Origin: Symsagittifera roscoffensis
Lineage: Eukaryota > Xenacoelomorpha > Acoela > Convolutidae
NCBI RefSeq assembly: GCF_963678635.1
Contig: NC_087064.1
Span: 71,483,465-71,547,464, forward strand
DNA: 64,000 nt
Direction: 5' to 3'
The position numbers and the translations under genes were made by a program. Within the stretch, counting starts at the first letter, position 1, and each line of letters starts with the position of its first letter. Below the pieces are notes generated by a model. The model had not been told where the DNA came from and did no database searches. It saw nothing but the letters and a program-made list of their open reading frames with translations. Of this stretch, positions 30,301 to 39,520 are shown in pieces.

Positions 30301-33273
30301 GAAGTAGAAAAGGAAATAGAGGTTTCCACCAGTTCGACGTCAGAAGAAGACTTCAAGCCTCAGAAGGTAAACGTGAAGAGAGGTTCAACGAACGGACAGG
30401 TAGGGGAAGTGGAGATCGGCAAAGAATGGATCTCGAAGGCACATCAGGACATGGGCAAACAAGTGACGAGTGATCCATTGGAGAGGAACAAGACGAGGAA
30501 CACTTCCCGGACGTGGTGGGTGGCCCTCGAAACATTGAAGGAAATGGAGGACTGCTTGAAGAAGTTGGACAGTGGAATAGCTCGCAGGCGACGCAATTGG
30601 GCCACCCAGCAAAAAGCCGAGGTTAATAAGATAGAGATGGCAAGTCATCTGAAGAGGTCCTGGCAGAGTTTGTTGAAGGATCATTTTGAAGAGGCGATGA
30701 GAACATTCTCATCAGCACCGCCACTAATGGCGAATCCCTTCGTTAGAACTGCGGGACAATTAATGTTCACCTGGAGTCTGGTGGGAATAGAGTTGGAGAC
30801 ATTGACCTCGTATGACAGGCTGAAGTTGGGAAGCAAGAAGCTAGAGGTGTATCAGGCACTGATGCAACACGTGGCCAGGGACAATTCAGGCTTGAGCCTG
30901 GCTAGAAGAAAAGATGCCACATGTTTCTTGAGATGGACAATGTCAATGATGTCTGATAGCACCATCCTGGCATGCCACCAGAGAGCAAGTGGAAGTAAAA
31001 CCATGGAGAGAAGAGTCTCAACGATCATCTTGAACGTATATCAGAGTACAGGAATAGAGAAAGAAGATGGTTCCAGACTATCCTTAGAGAACCATCGAAA
31101 GCTGGACGAGGTACGGAGGTTCTCTAATAAGAAGTTCGAGGAAGAACATGATGTTCACCGTAACCTGGCCTCGTCAGAACAGTACTCGAGACTCAGTGAG
31201 AAGGGGGAATACCAATATGTGTCTGGAGTGATGGGAATAGCCTACAATCCCTTCTTAGACTCGGAAGCTGGAGGAGCCCACAGAAACCATGAGGTAGCGG
31301 AGCTACTGAAGTTTTGGACAGAAAGAATAATGGAAATAGACGCGGTGGAAGAAGAGGGGCCGAGCCTGGGCCTGATTCTTGAGAAAACACCAGAGGTGAT
31401 AGGCATACCGCGCTCAAACAAGAGAGTTGAAGTGAACATGGGCGGTGGAAATGGCTTGTTAACCACGAACTTGGGAGTGATATGGAAGCTACTAAGACCC
31501 TCCTGGTGTCCACATCCCCATGCAAGTCTAATCGAGGAAACCACAGAGCGAGTGAGGTTAGCACCAACGGAAGATGAAGATCTGGCGAAGTTGAGTGTGC
31601 TACATAAGCTAATCACGCCCCAGATGCAAGAGCCAAGCGAAAGGACGAGCGACCCCGGGTCAGCAAAGAAATTGGAGCCGGGTAGCTGTCTGGATTCGAC
31701 GTGTGGGAACGGAGAGCACATCTGCGATGGACGGTCATGCGTCAGAATACTGTCGTTTCAAAAAGAAGACCTGGTCACTTGGTTCGAAGACATCACAGAA
31801 AGGGAGAAAAGTGAAGTGCAAATAATAGCGGAATGTTACGCGAGAACCACGGTGAATATAGCGACAGCTCTCGGATTCTTCTCGAGAATGTGTGGTCTGC
31901 AGGCACTGGAGAGACTGGAGTCTGAACATCATTTAGTGACGGCGTTGAGCGTAGAATCATGGCCCGGGGTGTTGCAGGTGACTCAAAAACACATCCGGAG
32001 CTGGAAGGTTGGTCTTGAGGCGGAAATGGGATTTCCCATGAGCGAAGCTTATGGCTTGCCATTGAACGCGAAATCGCTGATAGGGTCAATGATGGCCAAC
32101 TTGTGCGGAAGTCACTACCCGCTACACATGGCGATGGTGGAAGTGTCCAGCCAGAGAATACTGGTGGACAAGGCCTTCTCAGTGCCCAAGTGCGTGAGGT
32201 TGGCTCGGATGTCGCATCACTCGCACAAGTTGTTGAGAAAAATCAAAGGGACAGTACCAAAAGAATTGAGAGATGACTTAAGCGAAATCTGGGGAGAAGA
32301 TCTTCTGAAGTTGGAAAGAGAAAACACGAGCGATCACGAGAGACAAAACGTGATCGGGAAACCTGTGGGAAGTACTCCGAACCTGGAAGACAACGACACG
32401 ATGCACGAGAAAATGATGGAGCTTGAGCCTCTCTTGGAAGCCTCAGGGGAGCGTAATCTCAGGAGCATTGAGATCTCTCATGGGGAATGCCCATGCCACT
32501 GTTTGGCACAAACGGTGTGGTATCCAGATCACAAGAACCTTTGCCTGGTGTGGGATGTGGAAGAGATTCGGTCGATCGGACTACCGGATCACCGGCAGAA
32601 GGTGACGCTCTTAGTAGTGAGTACGATGTTAGCTCTGAGATGGATAGAAGAGAATATAACGAAGTATCGGGAGGCGACGACGCCAACGGCTGAGTCAATA
32701 TACGCGATAGACTACAGCAGGAGACTCGAGTTGTTTGAGACTGCGTGCAAAGTATTCGCCATACCGACGGAAGTCAGGCACGTATGGAGTCGCTTGAGGT
32801 ACTTTCCATGGTTTCGGGCGACACTGACGTCTTGGTTGTACATGACAACGAAAGATCACATGAGAAAACATCAAAAAGAGTATCGACAGTTCCAGGCCGA
32901 GATTGGGCCGGAAGCTTTCAAGAGACCCCTGCTAACCCATCGTAATGCGATCACGACAGGATGGAAAAGAGTGGGTAAGATGTCTAGAGACAATACCAAA
33001 GCGAGGGAGTCGATACTAGAGGAAGACCTGGCGAAGAACGTGAGCTTGAGCCTGCACAACTCCTTTTGCTTGAACCGAGAAGCTAGGGTGAAGGCACTAC
33101 CCAACCAAGCAAAGAGATTGCAGGAGCAGAGAGAATGGATGCGATCCTATGAACAGCTGAAGGCTTGGGAGGAGATTGTGATTAGTTCCGATGATGAAGA
33201 GGAACTGTTGAGACAGTTTGCCGCATCTAGCACTTCAGGATGCAGTACCTCCAAGGCGAAGAGCACGAGATGA
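24394..33273 (+). CDS. ORF3: 2959-residue protein with coiled coil and two SGNH-hydrolase-like domains
   Basis: An intact reading frame of 8.9 kb in the env position of the LTR element. Order: alpha-helical N-terminus; Ser-rich linker; coiled coil at about 148-235 with seven-residue repeats such as LDRDQAN and LERDQAV; SGNH/GDSL-like domain at about 405-580 with block I IIGDSLVRVL, block III GTNDVS near 464 and block V DGIHFD near 559; a second similar domain at about 830-1060 (VIVAGSDFEG, LLLFAGMNDH, GDDHPA) whose nucleophile serine appears displaced; then about 1900 residues of unrecognised, mostly helical sequence with a hydrophobic stretch near 1188-1230 and an acidic Ser tail. No signal peptide, furin site or end-of-protein membrane anchor was seen, so it is not a typical envelope. 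The first domain could be an esterase; its substrate is unknown. GDSL-type domains are known in CR1 LINE ORF1 and in giant Penelope-like elements of rotifers. Confidence 0.85.
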   Translation: MADRFWNSVPAVLRKPTLDELYRRLRDLDYTQIDERMAVMLNAILQLEDQGECRESATEAVLMIGYTTEGISNQEQTRWLSWNVDGGVRGFDLARNPGLNNNTEYGAGEFPLPTRPTVRSTSQSSSRVPSMSRMQQTTEAYPDLGVLKKELEKTQKERNKANLDRDQANLDREKVQLERDQAVNERDQALRLLEIQKAEHQQELRVRENVANRDQLKSELERIEQRQRELDAQKGARSNERVVTSSRPESRMEVDEAPRARGRFNLDREAREHMSEGLEVWIPNDVTPSLRNLETQPVRPLMDVVLPGYTPTSTSSGSQVSGASSRLKELGEKLQQQSRERSTRPELPPTWREQPVRNVVIASYKKNTEGNYHRHNRLDWSAEQGARRDCFHDAAWVEYLAPPRVPEGAVHLIIGDSLVRVLTQIRSHWQTGVLSFAGAATPQMLATLDMLGMTKVYTVTLMVGTNDVSRGEARKVTRLCDKMSCLLEELRIQMDPILLTVCTVPYNMMFDQHALEMNQKVRSLNKVIRDIHRKSVLPLRLLDIAERMEKKGFPEDTSKDGIHFDRPRGAEWLNDVFQEHINTLEADLLETAQFTLGPPPNPPFLASRALAGRLGPRVDTRDSSRSSQTRLQSATPMESEEVTSSTPPSSAISSVVVAESKRENKSMETARLRYPEKVKELDLESLECRQELAETLGIERVSHEDLNRHHCVDWLKAHEAHFSRAKLMETTDLTGIPTKTIMGPINYRPLKLLGSPGLIAEPPKHRTSIARIRLATPAQLKVVDKLLNPGGTGLPDAAYEGSKLAEDPRYGKPYGSTQLAKTLAVYDRADPAAARVVIVAGSDFEGTSPKLFWPETLIYSLPGAELNQMLTLVVAIKSEMPCEPELLLFAGMNDHLHAMGLLEQLKGDEIPTSRKIWEAIQALFAAMNEVQENVVSRFGSKTKVVFTTSPGYANMPPALQFVYAVLILIAEGSEWRILMAAPNRELEPSSLRLRKSELAAAWADISHALRGFYGLADILIVLDEVLLLEISNFARQLKFSPVIGDDHPAISKLTASLWFRSMDVKITNSTSKSRGPSNERRNVAETEKQLGSLKYRLTQENGWWPFLTPRLENATNKTREEAPLLVKQVWSFLEKQLELAEVRDMTVARFVSAANEVTIAGFWREHAKGELKTRRDYEILKFLSPCWEKEFLAGVFGTTATIFGAFVQEILGMPISLLLALYLVYPRYLFNMGPAYMFSRGVETLRVDGYLALVLLTHGESVSFHRLMEYGEPLSMGRVHTSIETSSYKCAAGLKTLLVQYLMMQNRYMTVEDENPTSREEWEKANRGMPLLTDLCLAMRSDPMGIIRGLEEVVTCIYGPAVTYAFPDPLVITYRHSVTHLSLISVLDGTALNWCQQEVLRARMSNTVLFGKVKDAEMMVCNFRGQMQCRMGGKREGPIEMYPKFWNLNPLTPDGREVLRIPAWKECFALVKRELEAIMEKEILPAAMPEFPTVRRMTLGMNSPLVVPSIMAKMMTEETQRHFTDGWDPLFIGYTAAVYFHISEMKVNSWTTQAKKSRGSQPPGYEVRKVLRTLEKEGLENMLPIWDDGRMIVMEGHVALVDEMKFATRKYKAPYGLEQVEVTQEGTELDAAGQLHVALTEYKKLDPTTPSPLSVDTPGDKRSGPVEDRFKRILERRRNESEEESMDETLSEAGEDMEVGNTPEPGPSGEELTTQELLKDLSEENWADTATPPLNPSPRKNLELPLAGETFNMGMLLLSSEEREKNTFEGNRDIFLGSLEDDAWQEFLGEFNREVGSETTLDKFKKELWDAVVRFGEPLLIGTGLDEKARKELLNKLVELRNARSKTRKEKCEDSSTLKQKTVDKMVDDIKRDKVGTSNMIKSTNILKARAGGRQELEGVDGEVESMMIATTPSSRDVKTRKRKREVEGWGSPSVDAVSEGNLRETAPIVLARCKTAAYKNSSELRKPLEVEKEIEVSTSSTSEEDFKPQKVNVKRGSTNGQVGEVEIGKEWISKAHQDMGKQVTSDPLERNKTRNTSRTWWVALETLKEMEDCLKKLDSGIARRRRNWATQQKAEVNKIEMASHLKRSWQSLLKDHFEEAMRTFSSAPPLMANPFVRTAGQLMFTWSLVGIELETLTSYDRLKLGSKKLEVYQALMQHVARDNSGLSLARRKDATCFLRWTMSMMSDSTILACHQRASGSKTMERRVSTIILNVYQSTGIEKEDGSRLSLENHRKLDEVRRFSNKKFEEEHDVHRNLASSEQYSRLSEKGEYQYVSGVMGIAYNPFLDSEAGGAHRNHEVAELLKFWTERIMEIDAVEEEGPSLGLILEKTPEVIGIPRSNKRVEVNMGGGNGLLTTNLGVIWKLLRPSWCPHPHASLIEETTERVRLAPTEDEDLAKLSVLHKLITPQMQEPSERTSDPGSAKKLEPGSCLDSTCGNGEHICDGRSCVRILSFQKEDLVTWFEDITEREKSEVQIIAECYARTTVNIATALGFFSRMCGLQALERLESEHHLVTALSVESWPGVLQVTQKHIRSWKVGLEAEMGFPMSEAYGLPLNAKSLIGSMMANLCGSHYPLHMAMVEVSSQRILVDKAFSVPKCVRLARMSHHSHKLLRKIKGTVPKELRDDLSEIWGEDLLKLERENTSDHERQNVIGKPVGSTPNLEDNDTMHEKMMELEPLLEASGERNLRSIEISHGECPCHCLAQTVWYPDHKNLCLVWDVEEIRSIGLPDHRQKVTLLVVSTMLALRWIEENITKYREATTPTAESIYAIDYSRRLELFETACKVFAIPTEVRHVWSRLRYFPWFRATLTSWLYMTTKDHMRKHQKEYRQFQAEIGPEAFKRPLLTHRNAITTGWKRVGKMSRDNTKARESILEEDLAKNVSLSLHNSFCLNREARVKALPNQAKRLQEQREWMRSYEQLKAWEEIVISSDDEEELLRQFAASSTSGCSTSKAKSTR

Positions 33274-33677
33274 ATGGGCAAATCGGATGGATCTTGAGTC
33301 TTGAGAGGGAAGGGGGGCTTGAGCGTGGATCCGAGTGAAACTTGGATTCACGAAAAAGAAATTTTAACAAAGCAAATATTGTTACTAATATACTATATTT
33401 ATTATATAAATCGAAATGCTGCATGACAATTTCCTGATTGAATAGGACAAAAGAGATTTTAAAATGATTGGCTTGAAAAGCGAAAATTCAAGGGTGCAGG
33501 TGTATGCAGATTTTGGTTGCTGTTTAGCAATAGTGTGGGGTGTAGATAAGCTTAAATCTACTGCAAACTTCTGTAAATGACCACTGGCACTGTATCTTGA
33601 GCAACACTCGGTTTTTCTGGGACTCACTGGCAGAAGACAGCGCGCGATGAGGACATCGATCTCGAGTCCGGGGAGTA
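33274..33677 (+). other. 3' untranslated stretch and polypurine tract
   Basis: Non-coding between ORF3 and the 3' LTR. It ends in CCGGGGAGTA directly before the LTR; GGGGAG (33670-33675) is the likely plus-strand primer, though short. Confidence 0.55.
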
Positions 33678-34593
33678 TGTGCCAGTCGGTCATATTTGGA
33701 AGTTTGACCTTGAGAGAAGCAAAAAACACTTGATTTTGTAGTGAAATTTAATTTTTCAAAATTTCGAATGGAACCTGTCATGCACGATTTTCTCGCGAGA
33801 ACTGAAAATCAGAAAAAGAGATCAGAACAATTTCAGAACAATTGAGTCGCATACGCGGGAAAGTCGCAAGAAAAAGCAGTAGGAAATTGCTATTCGCAAT
33901 TTCCATCACTATAATAATCGAGAGTAGAGCTGTCCCATCTGTGACAGAGACGAGAGCATTCCCTCGAATTGGATTATAACGACTGGAGTATTATTCGGAA
34001 CTGGACTAGAGTGAACCTTCGGTGGAAAGGTGGACAGCTTGAGTGTCCTAATGGTTCACAAGAAAACTATTGTCTAGAGTATAAACTCGTTCTCATTGTT
34101 AAAACTATAAAACATTAGACTCATTTAGTTACGTTATTTAATTCTTGAGTTAGTTACCGACTGGATTATTTCCCACTTCTTGAGCGTGCTACTATGTGAG
34201 TACAAATTTAAATTCCCAGAGTGTGTTTTATAATTGTTATGTTGAGGTAAGGCGAGTTTTAGGTTGATCCATCTGAAATGGATCAAAGTTCCACTGTCTA
34301 ATAAAAAGTAACTTAACGGATTGTTCCAACCCGGTTTTTAACGGCGTTCATGTATTTTGGGTATCTAGAGACCTAAGTATGGGGACGTTTCTAATTCTAG
34401 AGTGGGGGGATATTTTAGTAGTAGCCTTTAAGCTGTAACGGGTCGTAGTCTCATGTCACAAGCGAACCGAACTGGCTCCGACCGTTCTTGAGGTAGAAAA
34501 ACACAAGAGATAGTGTCCCTGACCCTTGAGCCAGTGGTTATAGGGCCTATTTTTCTTAAGCCTCATGTGTGACTGCAGTAGACGAATGTTACA
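33678..34593 (+). repeat. 3' LTR (916 bp)
   Basis: Same length as the 5' LTR with three differences seen by eye. It is followed directly by TAG and the interrupted LINE reading frame. Confidence 0.93.
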
Positions 34594-34596
34594 TAG

Positions 34597-35276
34597 CCCC
34601 GAATAAATTGAAGAGAGTATTGTCCCTAATCAGTTTTGCAACGAAAGGACTGAGTCTCAATCCCAAATCTATCCATAACGTCCTGAATCTCGACTTTCTC
34701 CTGGAAAAGGGATCACTCAGGAACAAAAAAGAGATAATCCTTTGGCACGACGTGCTGAATAACACGATCACCAAACATCGACTCAACAACAAGAAAGCAG
34801 AAACAGTCCCGAACCTAATCCAAACACTCAGAAAGCATAGTTGGAGAAGCAAGGCAATTATATATCGCCAAAGGGAATGCACGAGAAATATCTTCGAGGA
34901 TCTACGAAAGCTGGATATTCTCGTAATACCAGCCGGAAAAAAGCTTTCCTCCAGAAGGAAACAAAACGAGTGGTGGTACCAATCCAACCTCCAGAAAATC
35001 CACACCTCAACTATATTGGAAATAAAATTCCTTGAAACCATATTAAAACGATTTATAAACCTCGAGTCCCTTGTGAAGAAGTATAGACCCCTATTTAGAA
35101 AAAGAAGTCGAAAAAAAGAAGCGATAGAACGAACACGAAAAGAAGCAGGCATCAAAAGCAAAAGAAGAACAAGAAGAAAAATAAGAAAAGCAAGAAACAG
35201 TAAGGTTAGAAACTCTTTTTTTTATAGATTTTACTCTGGTAGCTACCTGGAACTTAGTTGTTCTGGAGCGGCCTAG
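34597..35276 (+). pseudogene. LINE 5' ORF, basic protein, N-terminus cut off by the LTR element
   Basis: About 226 codons remain. The first residues of the open frame as it now stands come from LTR sequence, so the true start lies at or before 11640. The core has EIILWHDVLNNTITKH and IIYRQRECTRNIFEDL, and the end is strongly basic (RKKEAIERTRKEAGIKSKRR), suggesting nucleic-acid binding. I recall comparable ORFs upstream of PHD-containing LINE ORFs in invertebrates but cannot name the domain. A stop TAG ends it at 35274. Confidence 0.5.
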
Positions 35277-35331
35277 GTGAAGTCTTTAAAAATGAGTAAC
35301 CGCACACAGGAAAAACACAAATAAATCACAG

Positions 35332-36277
35332 GTTGATGAGGCCTGGACTTGTGTAACCTGTAGAAAAACTACGGAGATCCCTTGGATCAAGTTTTGGAGC
35401 GCGATAACTGTGCAAAACATTTTTGTGCAAAATGTTTGAAAATGCCAACGGCAGTTTATGATTACATGTCGAAATCTAAAGGAATATGGTGGTGCGACAA
35501 TTGCACCGAGGAAGTAAAGAACCTAATGAAAGACGCAGTGACTCCAAAAACACATCAGGATATATCCAAAATGAGGACCGATCTGGATAAAACTGTTGAT
35601 TCCGTGAAAATTCTAATGGAGGATTTTTATTACTTTATGAATGGAACAAAAAACAAAGCACAGCCAACAACGGGATCGAATGCAAATCCCTGGAAGATAA
35701 AACCAAATGTCACTAAACCTCTGAAAGCCATAATCCTTGAAGCTGGAGCTGAGCAAAAAAGAGAAGAGGAAGAAGATTTAAGAAGAAAACGAAATCTAAT
35801 CATACACAAAGCACCGGAAAGTAAATCAACCGAACCGAAACTGCGACAGAATGAAGACATGTCATTAATCCGTGAGCTATGCGCAAGCATAGAAATTGAA
35901 CCAACAATAGTTAAAAATTGCATAGACTTGGCAAATTATCTGAGGACCACGAAAACGAAACGAGGCCAAGACCATTGAGAATCACACTGGAAACACAGGA
36001 TGATGCTGAACACATGATGAAAAATCTGATAAAATTGAAGTATGCCAAGGATGAGCTAAAACACCTGAGAATCACTCCATACAGGAGCATGAATGAGAGG
36101 GAAAATGTCCGCTTCCTAGTGCAGCGAGCAAAAAACTTAACAGCAGAGGAACCCGGCAACTTCATTCACATTGTCAGAGGGAACAAAATAATCAGAGTAA
36201 AGAAAAGGGCGATAACAATGATGCAAAGAACAACGCCGGAAACAGAGAACATTTTGAGCTCTGGTTCGGGAATGTAG
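35332..36277 (+). pseudogene. LINE ORF1 with PHD-type zinc finger, frameshifted
   Basis: A C4HC3-like pattern is visible: WTCVTC, then CAKHFCAKC, then WWCDNC, as in ORF1 proteins of CR1-like LINEs. The first pair is in a different frame from the rest (shift near 35380-35395), and a second shift lies near 35920-35978. The C-terminal half (RITLETQDDAEHMMKNLIKL) looks like the RNA-binding part of LINE ORF1. Confidence 0.65.
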
Positions 36278-36284
36278 ACATCCT

Positions 36285-39070
36285 AAACCTTGAAAAGTTC
36301 ATAGAGTTACAAACGCTAATACATCAAACAAACCTGTTACCGCACGTTATTGCTCTTACAGAAGCTAAACCTAAGAATTCTGTAAACATATGGAACCCAA
36401 TTTGGCACAAACTTGATTGCTACAACTTAAAACACAAAAACATGAATCCGAAAGAAAAAGGCAGAGGCATGCTACTTTACATTCGCAAAGACATCGAATA
36501 TAAAGAAATAGACGACGAATCTGGAATCGAGGAACTGCAAGTGTTTAACTTGATTTTAACGGAGGGAGAAGTTGTCATCGCCTCGACATATCGGAGCCCA
36601 TCATCAACTCACGAAAACAACTCCAACCTCAACAATTTTTAAAGAAAAATAGGATCAAGTGGATCTAGATATATTGTGCTGGGAGACATGAACTTCCGAG
36701 ATATAGACTGGAATTATGTGAGCACGAATCACGACGAAAACAGCAAAGAACACCATTTCATTGAGGCGGTCAAAGATTCTTATCTCGACCAACATGTTGA
36801 CAGACCAACACGCGTGACCAAACATAATGGACCGTCACTCCTAGACCTCTTATTAACTAATAAAACCTTAAAACCATCTTCCATTGATTACATCTCTGCA
36901 CTGGGGAAAGGTGACCACACACTGTTACAAGCAAAATTCAACCTTTGGACAACAAGGCGCTCCAAAGAGAGGCTAAATTACAATAAAGGAAGCTACGATG
37001 AACTCAGGTCTGACTTAAAAAATAATCTAATTTACGAAGATTTGCTAACTCTTGACCAAAATTGGAATAAATTCAAAAGTACTCTTGATTCTGCCACCAA
37101 GAAATTTATACCTGAAATGAAAATCCGGATAAAGCAACACAAATTGCCAATGAGCTCCGAAGTAAGAGATGTACTTCGAGATAAACATAAAACTTGGAAA
37201 GATTTCAAAAAAGAGAAGTCGCAAAGAAACTATGAAAACTACACATCGGCTCGAAACAAAGTCAGGAAAATGACACGACAATGTGTTCGAAAGCACGAAG
37301 AAGATGTATCCAAAAGCATCAAACACCAACCTAAAAAGTTCTGGAACTACGTGAATAAGAAAACTAAAACAACCGAAACAATACCGGCTCTCAAAATTGG
37401 ACCAGACAAGTGGGCCATGAACGACAAAGATAAAGCTGATATCTTGCCAACTTTTTCAGTTCTGTATTCATGATCAAAACACCAGGCAGTTGGGAAGTAG
37501 TAGATTACCAAGAAAATCAAATATCTGATGACCTCTTTATCTTCAAAAAGACAATCCTAAATGAACTCAATGTGCTAGACACTACGAAATCAATCGGGTC
37601 AGATAACGTACAGCCTCGGATATTCCGAGAATCCTGATACGAAATAGCTGAAATGATGATTGGTTTAATGCAAAGTTCTTGGGAGAAAGGTGAAATGCCA
37701 GAAGATTGGAAATGCGCAAATATAACAGCAATTCACAAGAAGGACGCAAAAAGTGATCCTAACAATTACAGACCTATTAGCCTGACATCCAATTGTTGTA
37801 AAATTATGGACAAAATCATCAAACGTCACCTGTTTGAATTTTTAGAAAACAATAATATCATATCAGACAAGCAATTCGGGTTTTTACCAGGGCGATCAAC
37901 GACCCTACAGTCACTGAGAGCACTTGACGACTGGACAGCAGAATTGGACAGAGGTAACGAGGTAGATATCATCTACATTGACTTCCAAAAAGCCTTTGAT
38001 AGTGTACCCCACAAAAGACTAGTAAACACAATTTCGAGATACGGGATCAGAGGAAAAACTGTCGAATGGATTACCTCATTCTTAACAGAAAGAAAACAAA
38101 GAGTGGTGGTCAACGAAAGTTTTTCGGAATGGGCACCCGTCATCAGTGGAGTCCCACAAGGGTCTGTACTGGGACCAATTCTGTTCTTAATATACAAAAA
38201 CTCGATGGGGGATGGAATCACATACCAAATGCTCCTCTACGCAGATGATGCGAAAATCTACAGATCAGTCACAGCTTTAGGTGAAGATGAAGAACTGCAA
38301 AATGATCTGAATGTAATTTCGAAATGGGCTGATGGTAGCCTTATGAAGTTCAACATGACAAAATGCCATACGCTCACGTTAACGGGAAGGGTAAAACTAG
38401 CGGAACGAAATTACACCTTGGATGGGAATACATACCTTAATAATGTTCAAACCGAGAAAGACTTAGGGGTTATAGTTGACTCGAGACTAATATTCCGTGA
38501 GCAAATTGCCAGGAAAACAACTTGGCCAACGGCATGGTTGCGATAATACGGAAAAGCTTCATCTATCTTAACGCTGAGGTACTAACAACCCTATATAAAG
38601 CCCTAGTGAGAACGCACCTGGAATACGCAAATCAGTGTTGGAACCCTTACCTGAAAAAGGACAAGATCATGATTGAGAACGTTTAACGGCGGGCGACAAG
38701 ACTGGTCGCAAACATACAAAAACTTAGTTACCCGGAAAGACTGAAAGCTCTGAAACTGCCAACGGTGGAGTATAGAAGGAAGCGCGGAAGAATGATAGAA
38801 GTCTTCAAAATTTTGAATGGAATGTACGATGCCGCAGCAACGAAAGGACTGTTTACGATCGATGAAAGAGATACCCGAAGAAACCCGTACAAAATTTTAA
38901 CGAGGAAAACCAAAACAACAGCAAGAAAAAACTTCTTCACTATCGCAGCCATTAACGACTGGAACTCCTTGCCTGAAGGAATAATATCGAGCGAGAACGT
39001 CAACATATTCAAAGTAAGACTTGACAAACTATGGGCGTCCGAAATGTACGACGCATCGTTTTTGGAATGA
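36285..39070 (+). pseudogene. LINE ORF2: APE endonuclease and reverse transcriptase, multiply broken
   Basis: Endonuclease motifs IALTEAKPK, STYRSPSS, LGDMNFRDIDW and ALGKGDHTLL. RT motifs NYRPISLTSNCCK, KQFGFLPGRST, IDFQKAFDSVPH, SGVPQGSVLGPILF and catalytic YADDAK. C-terminal CR1-type wording TRLVANIQKLSYPERL and INDWNSLPE. Stops or shifts near 36640 (TAA), 37470, 37637 (TGA), 38525 and 38685 disable it. The order and wording place it in the CR1/jockey group of LINEs. Confidence 0.82.
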
Positions 39071-39489
39071 CGAAATGGACGTGGACGAAAGAGCTGGTCG
39101 ATAGAGGCCGAAGCCTATAGACCAGAATTGAACTTGTGAACTTGTGAACTTGTGATGCCAACAGAATTTTGACAATCTTTATTAGCCCAGCAATTAAATA
39201 ACTTTTTTAAAAGCCAAATAAAGTCAGCTGCCTAGAAACTGATTTAGTAAGTGGAAGTAGTCCTTTCCATAGTCAGTAATGAAATGCTGGAGTGCCCATT
39301 TGTGTCATGTGGAACGTTAAAATTATATTGAAATGATTTTGAAAAACTTTTGGTATTGGCAAGCCAATTATCGGCTGAGAAGGACAAAAACTCGTGGCAG
39401 ACATCGTTCTTCAAGCAGAGCGTATAGCACAGAGTTTTTCAATAATCAGAGTTGAGCAATAATGTCAAGAAATTCAAAATGTTAATTCA

Positions 39490-39520
39490 AACGTTTTCGC
39501 ACATTTTGTGCATCATCAGG
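39490..39520 (-). ncRNA. Hammerhead-like hairpin, copy 2
   Basis: Minus strand: CCTGATGA, one base, stem GCACA/TGTGC with loop AAA, GAAAACG. See 10500 for the covarying copy. Confidence 0.35.

Larger units (their letters stand above)
11679..34593 (+). mobile_element. Giant Ty3/gypsy-type LTR retrotransposon, 22.9 kb, apparently intact
   Basis: Two 916-bp LTRs flank a leader, a short upstream ORF, gag-protease, pol and a 2959-codon third ORF, all on the plus strand and open. The pol order protease-RT-RNase H-integrase marks Ty3/gypsy. At 22.9 kb it is roughly four times a usual gypsy element. Three LTR differences by eye indicate a recent insertion. It sits in an ORF of an older LINE. The flanks share only TAG, shorter than the usual 4-6-bp target duplication. 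Coding parts are richer in G+C than the surroundings. Possible recoding and splicing signals are listed separately. Confidence 0.93.
34594..39153 (+). mobile_element. CR1-like LINE, decayed, main part
   Basis: Continues the LINE begun at 11472. It has three coding blocks (34597-35276, 35332-36277, 36285-39070) and ends in a short tandem tail GAACTTGTGAACTTGTGAACTTGT typical of CR1/L2-type LINEs. GATGCC at 39154-39159 duplicates 11466-11471. Without the LTR insertion its length would be about 4.8 kb. Several frameshifts and stops show it is old. Confidence 0.8.

Noticed and set aside
24394-33273. ORF3 as a retroviral-type envelope
   Set aside because: It has no signal peptide, cleavage site or terminal membrane anchor, and contains SGNH-like and coiled-coil domains; only its position is env-like.
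24368-33273. Numerous minus-strand and alternate-frame ORFs inside gag, pol and ORF3
   Set aside because: They shadow the long plus-strand frames and show no independent motifs.
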